64,000 nucleotides of DNA from Goleter apudmare HA4340-LM2 (GCA_019359495.1 JAHHHF010000078.1:1-64000); one strand, 5' to 3'; shown: positions 17,275 through 27,029, counted from the stretch's first letter. A program made the numbers and translations. The notes: generated by a model not told the origin, from the sequence alone.

Positions 17275-19035
17275 ATGGTAATTCATCGTAGTTTACCTAC
17301 TTTGGCACGAGATATTCTGGATATAGTTTGCCTATCTGATGTAGGTTGGAATTTGGATGTTCAACGATCGCTATATCTATGCCATCATTGTTTTGAAGGA
17401 GGGCGAGTCTTCTTTATCGAGAAGCCAACCTTCCATCAAGAGAAGTTGGGACGCCTGGATGTCAGCCAAGATCCAAGTGGTGTAATGGTTGTTGTGCCAC
17501 ATTTACCACAACATCTCACAGAAGATGTCGCCAACGCAGATTTACAACTATTGATTGATGATTTGTTAATCGAGTATCAAGTCTGCAAATATATCTGTTG
17601 GTATTACACAGCAGTTGCGATCGCTTTTACTCGTCACTTACAACCCCAAACAATCATATACGATCGCAGAAATGATTGCCCTGTTTTCCCAGAAGCATCA
17701 CCGCAGCTGAAAGACTACGAAGCCGAACTATTCCACAGTGCAGATTTGGTGTTGACAACAGAAAACAGTCTTGATGCAAGTCACCCCAATGTCCATGTAT
17801 TTCCTGACAGTTCAGCAGCAGAGTATACTTGGTCTGCAATGAGTAAGTTGATTAACTCCACTATTACCACCCCCCATCAGCCAGAGAAAATAGACTCCAA
17901 AGCTGGGATACCAAGTTTCTTTACCAAAGATTTTGTCTTCGATTACCTGATTGTCGGTGCTGGTTTCTCCGGAAGCGTGATTGCAGAACGTTTAGCCACA
18001 CAATCTGGTAAACAAGTCTTGCTGGTGGACAGACGCAACCATATCGGCGGTAACGCCTACGATCATTATGATGATCATGGGATTCTCGTCCACAAATACG
18101 GCCCCCACATCTTTCACACCAATTCCCGTGCAGTCTTTGAATATCTCTCCCAGTTTACCCAGTGGCGGGCTTACGAACATCGCGTCCTGGCTAGCGTGGA
18201 CGGACAACTAGTCCCCATCCCCATTAATTTGGATACCATTAACCAACTCTACGGTATGAACCTCAACTCCTTTCAAGCGGCGGAGTTCTTAGAATCAATC
18301 GCAGAACCGCAAGCATATATCCGCACTTCTGAGGACGTGGTATTGAGTAAAGTCGGTAAAGAATTGTACGAAAAATTCTTTCGGGGATACACAAAAAAGC
18401 AATGGGGACTCGATCCATCGGAACTAGATAAATCAGTGATTGCGCGGATTCCCACTCGCACCAACCGCGATAACCGCTACTTTAGCGATACTTATCAAGC
18501 AATGCCATTACACGGTTTTACCCGGATGTTTGAGAATATGTTAGCCCATCCCCACATCAAAGTCATGCTCAACACCGATTACCGGGAAATAGCTCAAGCC
18601 ATACCTTACCGTGAGATGATTTATACTGGCCCCGTTGATGAATTTTTTGGCGATCGCTACGGTAAATTACCCTACCGTTCCCTAGACTTTAAACATGAGA
18701 CGCACAACACCCCTGTTTTTCAACCAGCGCCAGTGATTAATTATCCCAACGAACATTTATACACCCGTGTAACGGAGTTTAAGTATTTAACGGGACAGGA
18801 ACACGCTAAAACTAGCATTGTGTACGAATTTCCCAAAGGTGAAGGCGATCCTTATTATCCGATACCGCGTCCAGAAAATCATGAAATTTATCAGAAATAT
18901 CACGCGTTAGCTGATGCTACGCCAGGGGTTTATTTTGTAGGAAGGTTGGCGACTTACAAATATTTAAATATGGATCAATGTGTGGCGCAGGCTTTATCGG
19001 TTTATAAACAAATTGCTGTTAGTTCTAAGTTGTGA
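17275..19035 (+). CDS. glf: UDP-galactopyranose mutase with fused N-terminal GT-like domain
   Basis: Residues about 222-586 form a complete UDP-galactopyranose mutase, the FAD enzyme that interconverts UDP-Galp and UDP-Galf. The FAD-binding motif is FDYLIVGAGFSGSVIAERLA, followed by HIGGNAYDHYDD, YGPHIFHTNS, RIPTRTNRD and the terminal GRLATYKYLNMDQ. The first 200 residues are an extra domain (DIVCLSDVGWNLDVQRSLYL, PHLP, YYTAVAIAFTRHLQP, ADLVLTTENSL) that resembles the N-terminal half of a GT4/TuaH-type glycosyltransferase, without a donor domain. It lies 39 bases behind the GlfT2-like gene. Substrate channelling or membrane tethering by the extra domain is speculation. Confidence 0.93.
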   Translation: MVIHRSLPTLARDILDIVCLSDVGWNLDVQRSLYLCHHCFEGGRVFFIEKPTFHQEKLGRLDVSQDPSGVMVVVPHLPQHLTEDVANADLQLLIDDLLIEYQVCKYICWYYTAVAIAFTRHLQPQTIIYDRRNDCPVFPEASPQLKDYEAELFHSADLVLTTENSLDASHPNVHVFPDSSAAEYTWSAMSKLINSTITTPHQPEKIDSKAGIPSFFTKDFVFDYLIVGAGFSGSVIAERLATQSGKQVLLVDRRNHIGGNAYDHYDDHGILVHKYGPHIFHTNSRAVFEYLSQFTQWRAYEHRVLASVDGQLVPIPINLDTINQLYGMNLNSFQAAEFLESIAEPQAYIRTSEDVVLSKVGKELYEKFFRGYTKKQWGLDPSELDKSVIARIPTRTNRDNRYFSDTYQAMPLHGFTRMFENMLAHPHIKVMLNTDYREIAQAIPYREMIYTGPVDEFFGDRYGKLPYRSLDFKHETHNTPVFQPAPVINYPNEHLYTRVTEFKYLTGQEHAKTSIVYEFPKGEGDPYYPIPRPENHEIYQKYHALADATPGVYFVGRLATYKYLNMDQCVAQALSVYKQIAVSSKL

Positions 19036-19130
19036 AAAATACTTTTTTGAACCAACCTCAGAGAACTCAAAGAACACGAGGAAAGGAAGATAAATCAAAT
19101 TATGAACTATCAAACAGATAAATTTCTTGT

Positions 19131-19160
19131 TACTCTCTGCGGCTTTGCGTCTCTGCGTGA
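19131..19160. repeat. CTCTGCG-type dispersed repeat
   Basis: TACTCTCTGCGGCTTTGCGT followed by CTCTGCGTGA belongs to the same CTCTGCG/TTTGCG-rich repeat family seen at 21373-21455, 25080-25095 and 56461-56490. It sits in the convergent gap after the mutase gene. Confidence 0.55.
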
Positions 19161-19239
19161 TACAAAATTTGTATCCGCTCAATTTTAGCAATGCTGAGAA
19201 AAGAATTTTAAAAAGCCTCTTTGGTGAAATTGCACTGAT

Positions 19240-21474
19240 TTACTTCAGATAAATTAGCAAATTCAATCCTGGAATTGTGCGGGAGAGAGTCCACAAAACA
19301 AGGATAATGTACATTACACCCAAACTCCATTCATACCAAGCAAGTGTGGCAATGATACCGGGTAAATGTTCATCTCGCATCCGAATGTCGTTAAATCCCA
19401 ACCTCACCAAATTGTTGAGACTAAAGTCGTAATAATTTAGCCAATTCCAATTGCGATTCCACAACAAAGGCATATATCGTTCACGGAAGGTTTGATTTCT
19501 GGGAATCACCGGTAAACGTCCTATTAGTAATCTTAACTGTCTCATGCTGCCGTCTTCTGTGAAGTAGGAAACATCCATTAAATCGTGATAACGTCCTTGT
19601 TGGTAAAGTCGGCACAATAAAGCTACTGGTATGGGGACAATGATCATTAACAGACAGCCCAATGTTAACCAAGGCTGTTCGGAATTACGAAAGATAGCCA
19701 GTAAACTCAAGAATGCTAAAAAGCTAAAACTAACTAATATTGATATAGTTTCAGTGGCTGTAGGAATAATGGGTAATGGATGTAGACGACGATAGCGATC
19801 TACCAGCCAAAATATTAAACCAAAAAAAGCGATCGCCAATCCCCCAACGCCAAACACTAACCAGAAATTTGTGCCATATCCACTCAACAGCAGCAGCACA
19901 CTCAACGCCAACCACCCCCAAGCTTGCAGCAACCAGCCACCAAACGCCAGAGGTTCGCTGACAACTAAGCGATCGCTCAATTTGGTATATGTTTCTAAAT
20001 CAATATCTGGTAATATCAGCAACTCGCTGCTGTTACGAAATAATCTAATTAAACGGCGTTGGATAATGGCTTGCGCCTGAGTTGGAGAAAAACCTAGTTT
20101 CTGCAAACTGGCGATATCAGCACTATTAATATTTGTCGCCACTAGACGGCGAGTTAATTCTATAAATCGCAATCGCTGTTTTGTGTACTCTAATTGGTTA
20201 GTATCAGCAATTTGCTGTTGTTGGCGAAAGTTTTGCCCTAAGTTACGTAAAACGCTTTGATTACCCTGCAATGTCGGCACACAAAACATCTGACCAATTT
20301 GACCAAGATTACCTAAAATTTTCGCTTGGTTAGAGTTAAAAGTTAGACCAGGTACCTTTAAACAAGCTACCTCCGCAAACCTCGCATCGCTAAAATCTGC
20401 TTGATTGAGAATACTCGCGCCTTGCAAATTCACAACCTGATTAAATTGTGCTTCCCGAAAGCTTACCGCTTGCTCAAAACTTGTTTCTGTGAGTAAAAGA
20501 GACTGTGCAAAATTAGCTTTGGTAAATTGTACTTGATTAGTAAAAATAACCTCCGAAAAATCTGTATTGCCTTGCCATTGGACACTACTAAATTTAGCTA
20601 TTTGCTTAAAACTTGCTTGATTGAAGTTAGCAGTATCTGTAAAGATGTCACCATAAAAATCAGCAATCTCTTGAAATTTAGCCTGTTTAAAATTAGCCTT
20701 ATTAAAAAAAATACTTCCTTGGAAATTACTCAATTGCCGGAAGATAGCATTATTAAAGCTCACACCACGGCTAAATCTAGTTTCATACCAATTAGTAGGT
20801 TGCATAAAAGTTGCACCTTGGGCATTTACTGACTGAAGAAAGAATGTATTAGCAAAACTTACTTCACCATTGAAACGAGATTCTACTAACGTCAAAGCAC
20901 CACGAAACACATTGATTTCACTAGATGTATTTGGTTGAGTTCCCAAAAGCGATCGACAATCTTTAGATTCCGGTAATTCAATAGCGAAAGACTCCAAACA
21001 AACCAGGCGGAGGCGTTCTAATTGTTCTTGTTCTGTAGAAGTAAAAATGGGTGCAATAGCTTGCTCATAAAGAGGTGTTCTCAAACCCAAATCACTACCC
21101 ACAAAATCCCCTAAAATTAGAGAATAGCTGAGGTCTAAACCTAAAACTTTGCCCCCAGTCTTTTGCAATTCTTTTCGCAGTAGTTGGTAAAAATTATCCC
21201 GAAAACTGGCATTTTCTGGTCGTAAATCAATCACCATCCGCCGCAAATCTACAGTTAAATTACCTTCATGTAGTGTTGGCGTGCGGATTCTTTCTTGTAA
21301 AACTTCCAGGGTTAAGGGAGTGCGTTCTGGTTGTGCGGCGTGAGCTGGTAGGGGAAGGAGGAGGAATAAAACCCAAAGTAACGCAAAGTAACACAAAGGT
21401 ACACAGAGACTTTTCTTTGCGTACCTCTGCGCTTCCCTTAGCGCCCCTTTGCGTTGAAAAAATAAATTACTCAA
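19240..21474 (-). CDS. Pentapeptide-repeat membrane protein
   Basis: This is a large envelope protein of up to 744 residues. After a hydrophobic signal (VLFLLLPLPAHA, about residues 34-45) comes a region of about 130 residues of unknown fold, then many A(D/N)FxxAxF-type pentapeptide repeats (about 190-370), a helix-hairpin-like stretch (LQKLGFSPTQAQAIIQRRL), and four to six membrane segments in the last 250 residues. The function is unknown. The outermost start is a TTG overlapping the stop of the upstream gene. A later TTG just before the signal peptide (CYFALLW...) is equally possible, because the stretch between is repeat-derived DNA. Confidence 0.7.
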   Translation of the reverse strand: MSNLFFQRKGALREAQRYAKKSLCVPLCYFALLWVLFLLLPLPAHAAQPERTPLTLEVLQERIRTPTLHEGNLTVDLRRMVIDLRPENASFRDNFYQLLRKELQKTGGKVLGLDLSYSLILGDFVGSDLGLRTPLYEQAIAPIFTSTEQEQLERLRLVCLESFAIELPESKDCRSLLGTQPNTSSEINVFRGALTLVESRFNGEVSFANTFFLQSVNAQGATFMQPTNWYETRFSRGVSFNNAIFRQLSNFQGSIFFNKANFKQAKFQEIADFYGDIFTDTANFNQASFKQIAKFSSVQWQGNTDFSEVIFTNQVQFTKANFAQSLLLTETSFEQAVSFREAQFNQVVNLQGASILNQADFSDARFAEVACLKVPGLTFNSNQAKILGNLGQIGQMFCVPTLQGNQSVLRNLGQNFRQQQQIADTNQLEYTKQRLRFIELTRRLVATNINSADIASLQKLGFSPTQAQAIIQRRLIRLFRNSSELLILPDIDLETYTKLSDRLVVSEPLAFGGWLLQAWGWLALSVLLLLSGYGTNFWLVFGVGGLAIAFFGLIFWLVDRYRRLHPLPIIPTATETISILVSFSFLAFLSLLAIFRNSEQPWLTLGCLLMIIVPIPVALLCRLYQQGRYHDLMDVSYFTEDGSMRQLRLLIGRLPVIPRNQTFRERYMPLLWNRNWNWLNYYDFSLNNLVRLGFNDIRMRDEHLPGIIATLAWYEWSLGVMYIILVLWTLSRTIPGLNLLIYLK
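21373..21455. repeat. Dispersed GCG-rich repeat inside predicted N-terminus
   Basis: Phrases such as AACGCAAAGTAACACAAAGG and GTACCTCTGCGCTTCC match the CTCTGCG family that otherwise sits in gaps. Here it encodes roughly residues 7-33 of the pentapeptide-repeat protein if the outer TTG start is used. Confidence 0.55.
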
Positions 21475-22475
21475 TATTCATCATTAATCAGCAGCACAAT
21501 TTTACCCGCGATCGCTCCCTTTTCCAGTAATTGATGAGCTTTCGCCACCTCCATCAAAGGAAACTGGTGACTGACATGGATTTTTAACTTACCCTCATCT
21601 ATCCAAGCTGCACATTGTTCCAAAATTTCTGCTTGGTGCTGGAGGCTTTCGGTAATTCCCAGCGACATTGGTGTCAGCATCAACTCTAAGCCGATGCGGA
21701 GATTCCGGAGTCTGGCAGTTTTCCAGACTGTATTGGCGACTGGTTCCAGAATCGTCACAATATCCCCATATATCCGCACTGCGGGAAAGGTTTTCTCAAA
21801 AGTATCACCACCAACAGTGTCAAAAGCCAAATCTACACCCTCACCACCAGTCCAATTTAAGGCTGCTTGTGCAAAATCTGTTTGTTTGTAAAAAATTATT
21901 TCATCAGCACCAAGTTGCTTGACAAACTCCGCCTTATCCCCAGTGCTGACAGTGGTAGCGACAGCAGCACCCTTGAGTTTCGCTAGTTGAATTGCTACAT
22001 GACCCACACCCCCAGCACCCGCATGAATTAACACCCGTTCCCTGGGTTCTAATCGTCCCCGTTCATACAAAGCTTCCCAGGCAGTGATTAAGACTAAAGG
22101 TGCGGCGGCGGCTTCAGCAAAGGATATGGAAGTCGGTTTACGCGCCACAAACCGCTCATCAATCACAGTGTACTCAGCGTAATTACCTTGGTGCGCGCCC
22201 AAGCCGCCATGGCAAAAATATACCTTATCTCCTAGATGGAAACGCTGAACACCAGTACCTACCGCTTCCACAACACCCGCACCATCGCATCCCAAAATAG
22301 CAGGCATTTGCTCAGGGTAAAAAGTGCCTCGTTTCCGGAGTTTAGTATCAATGGGGTTGACACCAGCAGCTACTAGGCGTACTAAAAGTTCTCCATTTCC
22401 TGGTGTCGGTTTTGCTACTTCCTGCACTTGCAGCACTTCTGGACTACCAGATGCTGTCATCAAGACTGCTTTCAC
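21471..22475 (-). CDS. Zinc-less MDR / quinone-oxidoreductase-like dehydrogenase
   Basis: This 334-residue medium-chain dehydrogenase/reductase of the NADPH:quinone reductase branch starts MKAVLMTASGSPEVLQV, has GCDGAGVVEAVG, and the nucleotide-binding motif AGAGGVGHVAIQLAKLKGA (about 150-168). The catalytic-zinc ligands of alcohol dehydrogenases are absent, consistent with quinone, enone or aldehyde reduction using NADPH. GGAGGAAAGAG lies close before the ATG. The pentapeptide-repeat gene downstream overlaps its stop codon if the outer start is used, suggesting one transcript. Confidence 0.88.
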   Translation of the reverse strand: MKAVLMTASGSPEVLQVQEVAKPTPGNGELLVRLVAAGVNPIDTKLRKRGTFYPEQMPAILGCDGAGVVEAVGTGVQRFHLGDKVYFCHGGLGAHQGNYAEYTVIDERFVARKPTSISFAEAAAAPLVLITAWEALYERGRLEPRERVLIHAGAGGVGHVAIQLAKLKGAAVATTVSTGDKAEFVKQLGADEIIFYKQTDFAQAALNWTGGEGVDLAFDTVGGDTFEKTFPAVRIYGDIVTILEPVANTVWKTARLRNLRIGLELMLTPMSLGITESLQHQAEILEQCAAWIDEGKLKIHVSHQFPLMEVAKAHQLLEKGAIAGKIVLLINDEY

Positions 22476-22628
22476 AACTCTTTCCTCCTGGTTTAAGCTA
22501 GATGCGCGGTTACTAGCAAATTGATTTAGTAGTCATCTTCCTTCTGTAACTGTGCTACTCATTCCACAGTTAACCCTTTGTTTTTTCCCACCGACTTACT
22601 TAGGCGATCGCTCTTTAATTTCACTGTA

Positions 22629-25043
22629 TTATTTAACCATCGCTGCGGCCGAAACGACGCATTCCGGAAACTGGCGCTTTAATGCGGGAAAAACCGGACA
22701 TGGCGCTTGTTCTTGTAAATTCTCTGGTTTACTCCAAGTGAATGGCGCTTTTTGCGATGCAGACATCCACAATAGCCGCTTGGCGCGTGTCATCGCCACG
22801 TAAAGCAAACGGTATTCCTCGGCTGTTTTTAGGTGTTTTGCTTGTTCCCAGGCTTGGGTAATTTCTGGTATGTTGGCATCGTGCAGCGCCGCCCGGACTT
22901 GGGCGCGGGCTACTTCAGATAAGGTAAAGTTACCTAAAAACTGGCTTTGGGGTGGCACCCAAAACCGACCGGGAATCAAGTTTTCGTGCAAAAAGGGCAG
23001 AAAAACATAGTCCCAATCTAGCCCTTTGGCTTTGTGCATGGTAATAATAGTTAGTTGACCGTTGCGGGTATAACGAGCTTCTAAATCTTCAGTTTCTACC
23101 GCTTCAAACCGTTCGGAACTGACAATTTCACTTAAAGCTGCTAGCATTGCACCCATTGAACTATCACTAGTTATTTGCTGGTTGATTCGTTCTGTGAGTT
23201 TGTCAGCCGTAGCTAATTCTGGTTGGTCGTAATTTAAGGTCAAGGCTAGGAAAGAAATTAAATGGTAAATAGGCAATTCCAGCCGAGCGCGCAGTAAGCT
23301 ACGACATAGATGTGAGGCTTTTTGGACTGGTTCTGACTGGGGTGATGCTAAAGGGCCGGGATACAAAAAGTCTTCTGGTAAACTAGCTAAAGCATTCAGG
23401 TCTTGAGTGGGTATTAACTGACGCCCTACCAAAACTTCTAGGGCGGCTTTGAGGTAATCAGGGGAATGGGGGCGATCGCAAAATTGCAATAGTGCTAATA
23501 TCTCCTGGGGAATATGAGAACGGCGATCGCGTTCCCCCACATCATAAAGTGTAATATTATGCTCTTTGCATACAGGTGTGAGTGCCTCAGCTAACCAGCG
23601 TCCTTGGCGATTTTCTCTGACTAGAATGGCTGCACTGACTTGCGTTGCGTCTTCAGCAAATAACTCAATCACCCTCCGAGATAACAACTCAACACTGTGA
23701 TGAATATCACGCGGGGTGTATAATTCCAATCCTCCCTCGACTGGCGCAGGGTTCGCATCTTTTTGAGGGTCGCCTGTATCTACCGGGCGAATGTATTGCG
23801 GACGAAAGGGGAGAGAGACAGGGGAAAGGGGAGGACGGGGTGAATTATCTTGGTTTTCCTTTTGCTTGCTGCCATAGAAGCTGTTGATCCATTGCAGCGC
23901 AAAATTAGCGGCGTTGATGATCATTCTGGTACTGCGACCGGCTTGATCCATTGTCGCTAGTAGTTGCTGGCGATCGCATTCTTCGCAAAATTGCCGAAAA
24001 TAAATCGGATCGGCTGGCGTGAAGGTAGAGTTAATCGCTTGGTTAGGGTCACCAACTCGGATTAAGTTGATTTGGGATGAGGGGGATATTGTTCTTACTT
24101 CCTCATCTCCCTGATCACTCGCCAAAATCTCTAGCAACTGCGTCTGCAAAGGACTTGAATCTTGGGCTTCGTCTTCAAAGACAGCGAAGACTTGGTTTTG
24201 CTCACTGCGACAGGCGCTATTGTTATCGAGTACGCGCAACGCCGCTAAAATCATATCGTCATAGTCGATGAACTCACGCGATCGCATTAAGTTCTGATAT
24301 TGCTCGTACAAACCTGCGGCGACAGTTAAAATTTCATAGGCGTTTGTGGTTTGTTTACCCCACTCCCGCAACTTTTCTGGCGATAGACCAGAACTTTTGG
24401 CTTCATGAATGACTGTCGTTGCTAATTCCGGTAATACTTCTGTCCGCAGCACCGATTGGCGACGTAACCTTTCTGTTTCCTCGCCGTCAAATTGGCTACC
24501 TTCTAATAACCGCAAATAAAGTCGAGAATTGCTGTTAATCCATTTCTCTACAGCAGTCCGGATGAAGCGATGACTTTGATTTGGAGTAATTAATGTCACA
24601 TTATCTAACTGCAAACCGGATAAATCAGGATGACGGCTAGCAATGTTCAACGCCAAACCATGCAAAGTAAAAACAGCAAAGCCAGTTTGGGGTAGTGATA
24701 AATCCTCCCGTAAATATTTGCGGATTTTGGCTTTAATATTCGCAGCCGCAGAACGGGTAAAAGTCACAACCACCAACTGACGACGAGTAGCACCACCTTC
24801 ATACTGACGTGCGATCGCAATCGCCGCCGCCGCCGCCATCCCTGTAGATTTACCCGCACCCGGTACAGCCGAAACAGCTAATGGCCCAGCGTACCAATCA
24901 GCCATTTGTTGTTGTCCGGGACGCAAACCATCACGAATGCGGGCGATCGCCTCTGCACGTAGGGACGAAACAGGCGATCGTGGCAATAATTCTGAAGCCA
25001 AAGATTCTGGAGGCACAGGAGCAGTAAACCTAGCAGCTGACAT
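22629..25043 (-). CDS. UvrD/PcrA-type ATP-dependent helicase
   Basis: This 804-residue superfamily 1A helicase has Walker A AVPGAGKST (about 58-66), motif Ia VVVTFTRSAAANIKAKI, a DEAQ Walker B (FEDEAQDSSPLQ), motif III VGDPNQAIN, motif V TMHKAKGLDWDYVF and motif VI YVAMTRAKRLLW. Such enzymes unwind DNA 3' to 5' in repair or at stalled forks. It is longer than Rep but lacks a nuclease domain. DEAQ replaces the more common DEFQ/DEYQ. It is a single gene with its own promoter region downstream of the LysR gene. Confidence 0.93.
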   Translation of the reverse strand: MSAARFTAPVPPESLASELLPRSPVSSLRAEAIARIRDGLRPGQQQMADWYAGPLAVSAVPGAGKSTGMAAAAAIAIARQYEGGATRRQLVVVTFTRSAAANIKAKIRKYLREDLSLPQTGFAVFTLHGLALNIASRHPDLSGLQLDNVTLITPNQSHRFIRTAVEKWINSNSRLYLRLLEGSQFDGEETERLRRQSVLRTEVLPELATTVIHEAKSSGLSPEKLREWGKQTTNAYEILTVAAGLYEQYQNLMRSREFIDYDDMILAALRVLDNNSACRSEQNQVFAVFEDEAQDSSPLQTQLLEILASDQGDEEVRTISPSSQINLIRVGDPNQAINSTFTPADPIYFRQFCEECDRQQLLATMDQAGRSTRMIINAANFALQWINSFYGSKQKENQDNSPRPPLSPVSLPFRPQYIRPVDTGDPQKDANPAPVEGGLELYTPRDIHHSVELLSRRVIELFAEDATQVSAAILVRENRQGRWLAEALTPVCKEHNITLYDVGERDRRSHIPQEILALLQFCDRPHSPDYLKAALEVLVGRQLIPTQDLNALASLPEDFLYPGPLASPQSEPVQKASHLCRSLLRARLELPIYHLISFLALTLNYDQPELATADKLTERINQQITSDSSMGAMLAALSEIVSSERFEAVETEDLEARYTRNGQLTIITMHKAKGLDWDYVFLPFLHENLIPGRFWVPPQSQFLGNFTLSEVARAQVRAALHDANIPEITQAWEQAKHLKTAEEYRLLYVAMTRAKRLLWMSASQKAPFTWSKPENLQEQAPCPVFPALKRQFPECVVSAAAMVK

Positions 25044-25095
25044 TATAAAATTCTAAACGTTGTTGAATAAATTCACCTCGACGCCCCTCTGCGTT

Positions 25096-26040
25096 TCACA
25101 CTCCAAAATTCATCACTGGAGATTGCCCGTAATCTGACACCCAGGGGTCTAGCTGAAACTCTTTAGAAAGGAAATCAATCAAACAACGCACTTTCGCTGG
25201 CACAAATCGACCCCGACGGTAGACAGCATAAATCGGTAGTGGCACAGGTTGATAGTCTTTGAGGATCACTTGCAGACTGCCATCGCCCAGCGCATCACCA
25301 AATAACCAGACCGGAGAGACCGCAATCCCTAACCCCGCACACACGGCGGCTCGAATCGCAGTGGAGTTATTCGCCTGAAAGTTGCCACTCACTGCAACTT
25401 GGATGACTCCCTGAGTTCCTTGAAAGTGCCATTCATTACCTGTAGCCAAGCGGGTATAAACAAGACAGTTGTGCTTTACCAAGTCTTCTGGTGTTTGCGG
25501 TTCACCTGCCCGCTCAAAGTAGGATTGATGCCCAATTGTGACTCGCCGTGTAGTCCCAATGCGTTGTGTAATCAATGAGGTATCCTGCACGTTGCCAATC
25601 CGAATTGCCAAATCTACCCCTTCTTCGATCAAGTCTGCAAAATGATCTGCCATCATCAAATCAATTTTGAGATCTGGGTAGCGTTCCAGAAAGGCTTTCA
25701 ATCGTGGTACTACTTGCAGTTGACCAAAAGCCACAGGACAACTCACCCGCAATCCCCCTGTAGGCTTTTGCCGTTTTCCCACACTCGATTCTGCTTCTGC
25801 AACTGCCTCCAACACCCGTTGACAGTGTTCGTAGAAGCGGATACCTGCATCGGTCAAACTCAAGGTGCGAGTGGAGCGCAGGAGTAACTGCACATCCAAA
25901 TATTCTTCTAGTGCCGCAATCTGCTTACTGATAGTGGGTTGAGTGGTGTCCATCTCGCGGGCGACGGCAGAAAAACTGCCAGTCTCTACTGTCCGGACAA
26001 AGCTTTTCATACAAGCAATGCGATCCATTGCTAACTCCAT
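25096..26040 (-). CDS. LysR-family transcriptional regulator
   Basis: This 314-residue regulator has an N-terminal winged HTH (MKSFVRTVETGSFSAVAREM then TTQPTISKQIAALEEYL, residues 9-50) and a C-terminal periplasmic-binding-like effector domain (about 95-300). It belongs to the AaeR/DmlR-like group of aromatic or redox-responsive regulators. It is transcribed divergently from the SDR gene at 26151, and the 110-base gap is the expected site of shared control. MDRIAC, four codons in, is an alternative start. Confidence 0.93.
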   Translation of the reverse strand: MELAMDRIACMKSFVRTVETGSFSAVAREMDTTQPTISKQIAALEEYLDVQLLLRSTRTLSLTDAGIRFYEHCQRVLEAVAEAESSVGKRQKPTGGLRVSCPVAFGQLQVVPRLKAFLERYPDLKIDLMMADHFADLIEEGVDLAIRIGNVQDTSLITQRIGTTRRVTIGHQSYFERAGEPQTPEDLVKHNCLVYTRLATGNEWHFQGTQGVIQVAVSGNFQANNSTAIRAAVCAGLGIAVSPVWLFGDALGDGSLQVILKDYQPVPLPIYAVYRRGRFVPAKVRCLIDFLSKEFQLDPWVSDYGQSPVMNFGV

Positions 26041-26150
26041 TCTGATTTGGCATAAATCATATTCCTTTTTGCCGTCTTCTCAAATATATGAGCATCAATC
26101 ATGATGAAGATGTCAGCAACAAATGGCACATCAACCGCCAGGAGACTTTT

Positions 26151-26912
26151 ATGAATATCAATGGTTCTGTGGCACTAGTTACGGGTGCAAATCGTGGAAT
26201 TGGTCAGGCTTTTGTCGAGGCATTGGTAAAAGCAGATGCAACCCGGATCTACGCAACTGCGCGTAACGTGGATTCTTTGAAAGATGTGGTGGCGATCGCT
26301 CCCGATAGGATTGTACCCATAGCACTGGATGTGACAAATCTTGAGCAAATTACCGCGATCGCCCAAACTGCTCAAGATGTCAATCTGCTAATTAATAACG
26401 CTGGAGTATCTGGTACAGGTGGCTTCTTTGCTGCTGCTAGTTTGGAAACGGCTCGGTGGGAAATGGAAACTAACTATTTTGGTTCACTGAATATAATTCG
26501 TGCCTTTGCTCCCATCCTCAAACAAAACGGCGGTGGGGCGATCGTCAATCTGCTCTCAATCGCATCGATAGTTAATGTTCCAGTTTTTGCCTCTTACAGT
26601 GCATCTAAAGCAGCGTTGTATTCGTTGACACAGGGAGTGCGGGCAGAACTGGTTGAACAAGGAACACTAGTTGTCGGTGTCTTTCCCGGCCCTGTCGATA
26701 CGGCAATGGCTGAAAATGTCCCCCTTGATAAAGTACCCCCGATTCAGATTGCTCAAGCCACATTGCAAGCAGTAGCGCAGAGAGTTGAAGATGTGCAGCC
26801 TGACCCGGTTTCTCAGCAAGTATTTGCCGAATTCGCCAAGACCCCAAAGCAGTTGAAAAACAATTTGCCAGTATGTTGCCTCAGTAGCACTTTTGCAAGT
26901 CGTTGTGCATAA
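26151..26912 (+). CDS. SDR-family oxidoreductase with frameshifted C-terminus
   Basis: This is an NAD(P)-dependent short-chain dehydrogenase with the cofactor motif VTGANRGIGQAF at about residue 9, NNAGVSG, and the catalytic S...YxxxK in SYSASKAALYS. The start chosen has AGGAGA eight bases before ATG; an upstream in-frame ATG at 26088 lacks a binding site. The last residues (NNLPVCCLSSTFASRCA) are not family-like. One extra A in the A5 run at 26856-26860 would give KKQFASMLPQ and a stop at 26885-26887, the usual ending of this group. The divergent LysR gene is the likely regulator. Confidence 0.85.
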   Translation: MNINGSVALVTGANRGIGQAFVEALVKADATRIYATARNVDSLKDVVAIAPDRIVPIALDVTNLEQITAIAQTAQDVNLLINNAGVSGTGGFFAAASLETARWEMETNYFGSLNIIRAFAPILKQNGGGAIVNLLSIASIVNVPVFASYSASKAALYSLTQGVRAELVEQGTLVVGVFPGPVDTAMAENVPLDKVPPIQIAQATLQAVAQRVEDVQPDPVSQQVFAEFAKTPKQLKNNLPVCCLSSTFASRCA

Positions 26913-27029
26913 TCAATTATCTGGTTGGGACAGGCAATAGGCAATAGTAATCGGATACAGCGACTTCAGTGGAATTTAAAGATATCTAAGTAATTCTATT
27001 TAGGGACTTAAGCTAAGGAGAATACGACC

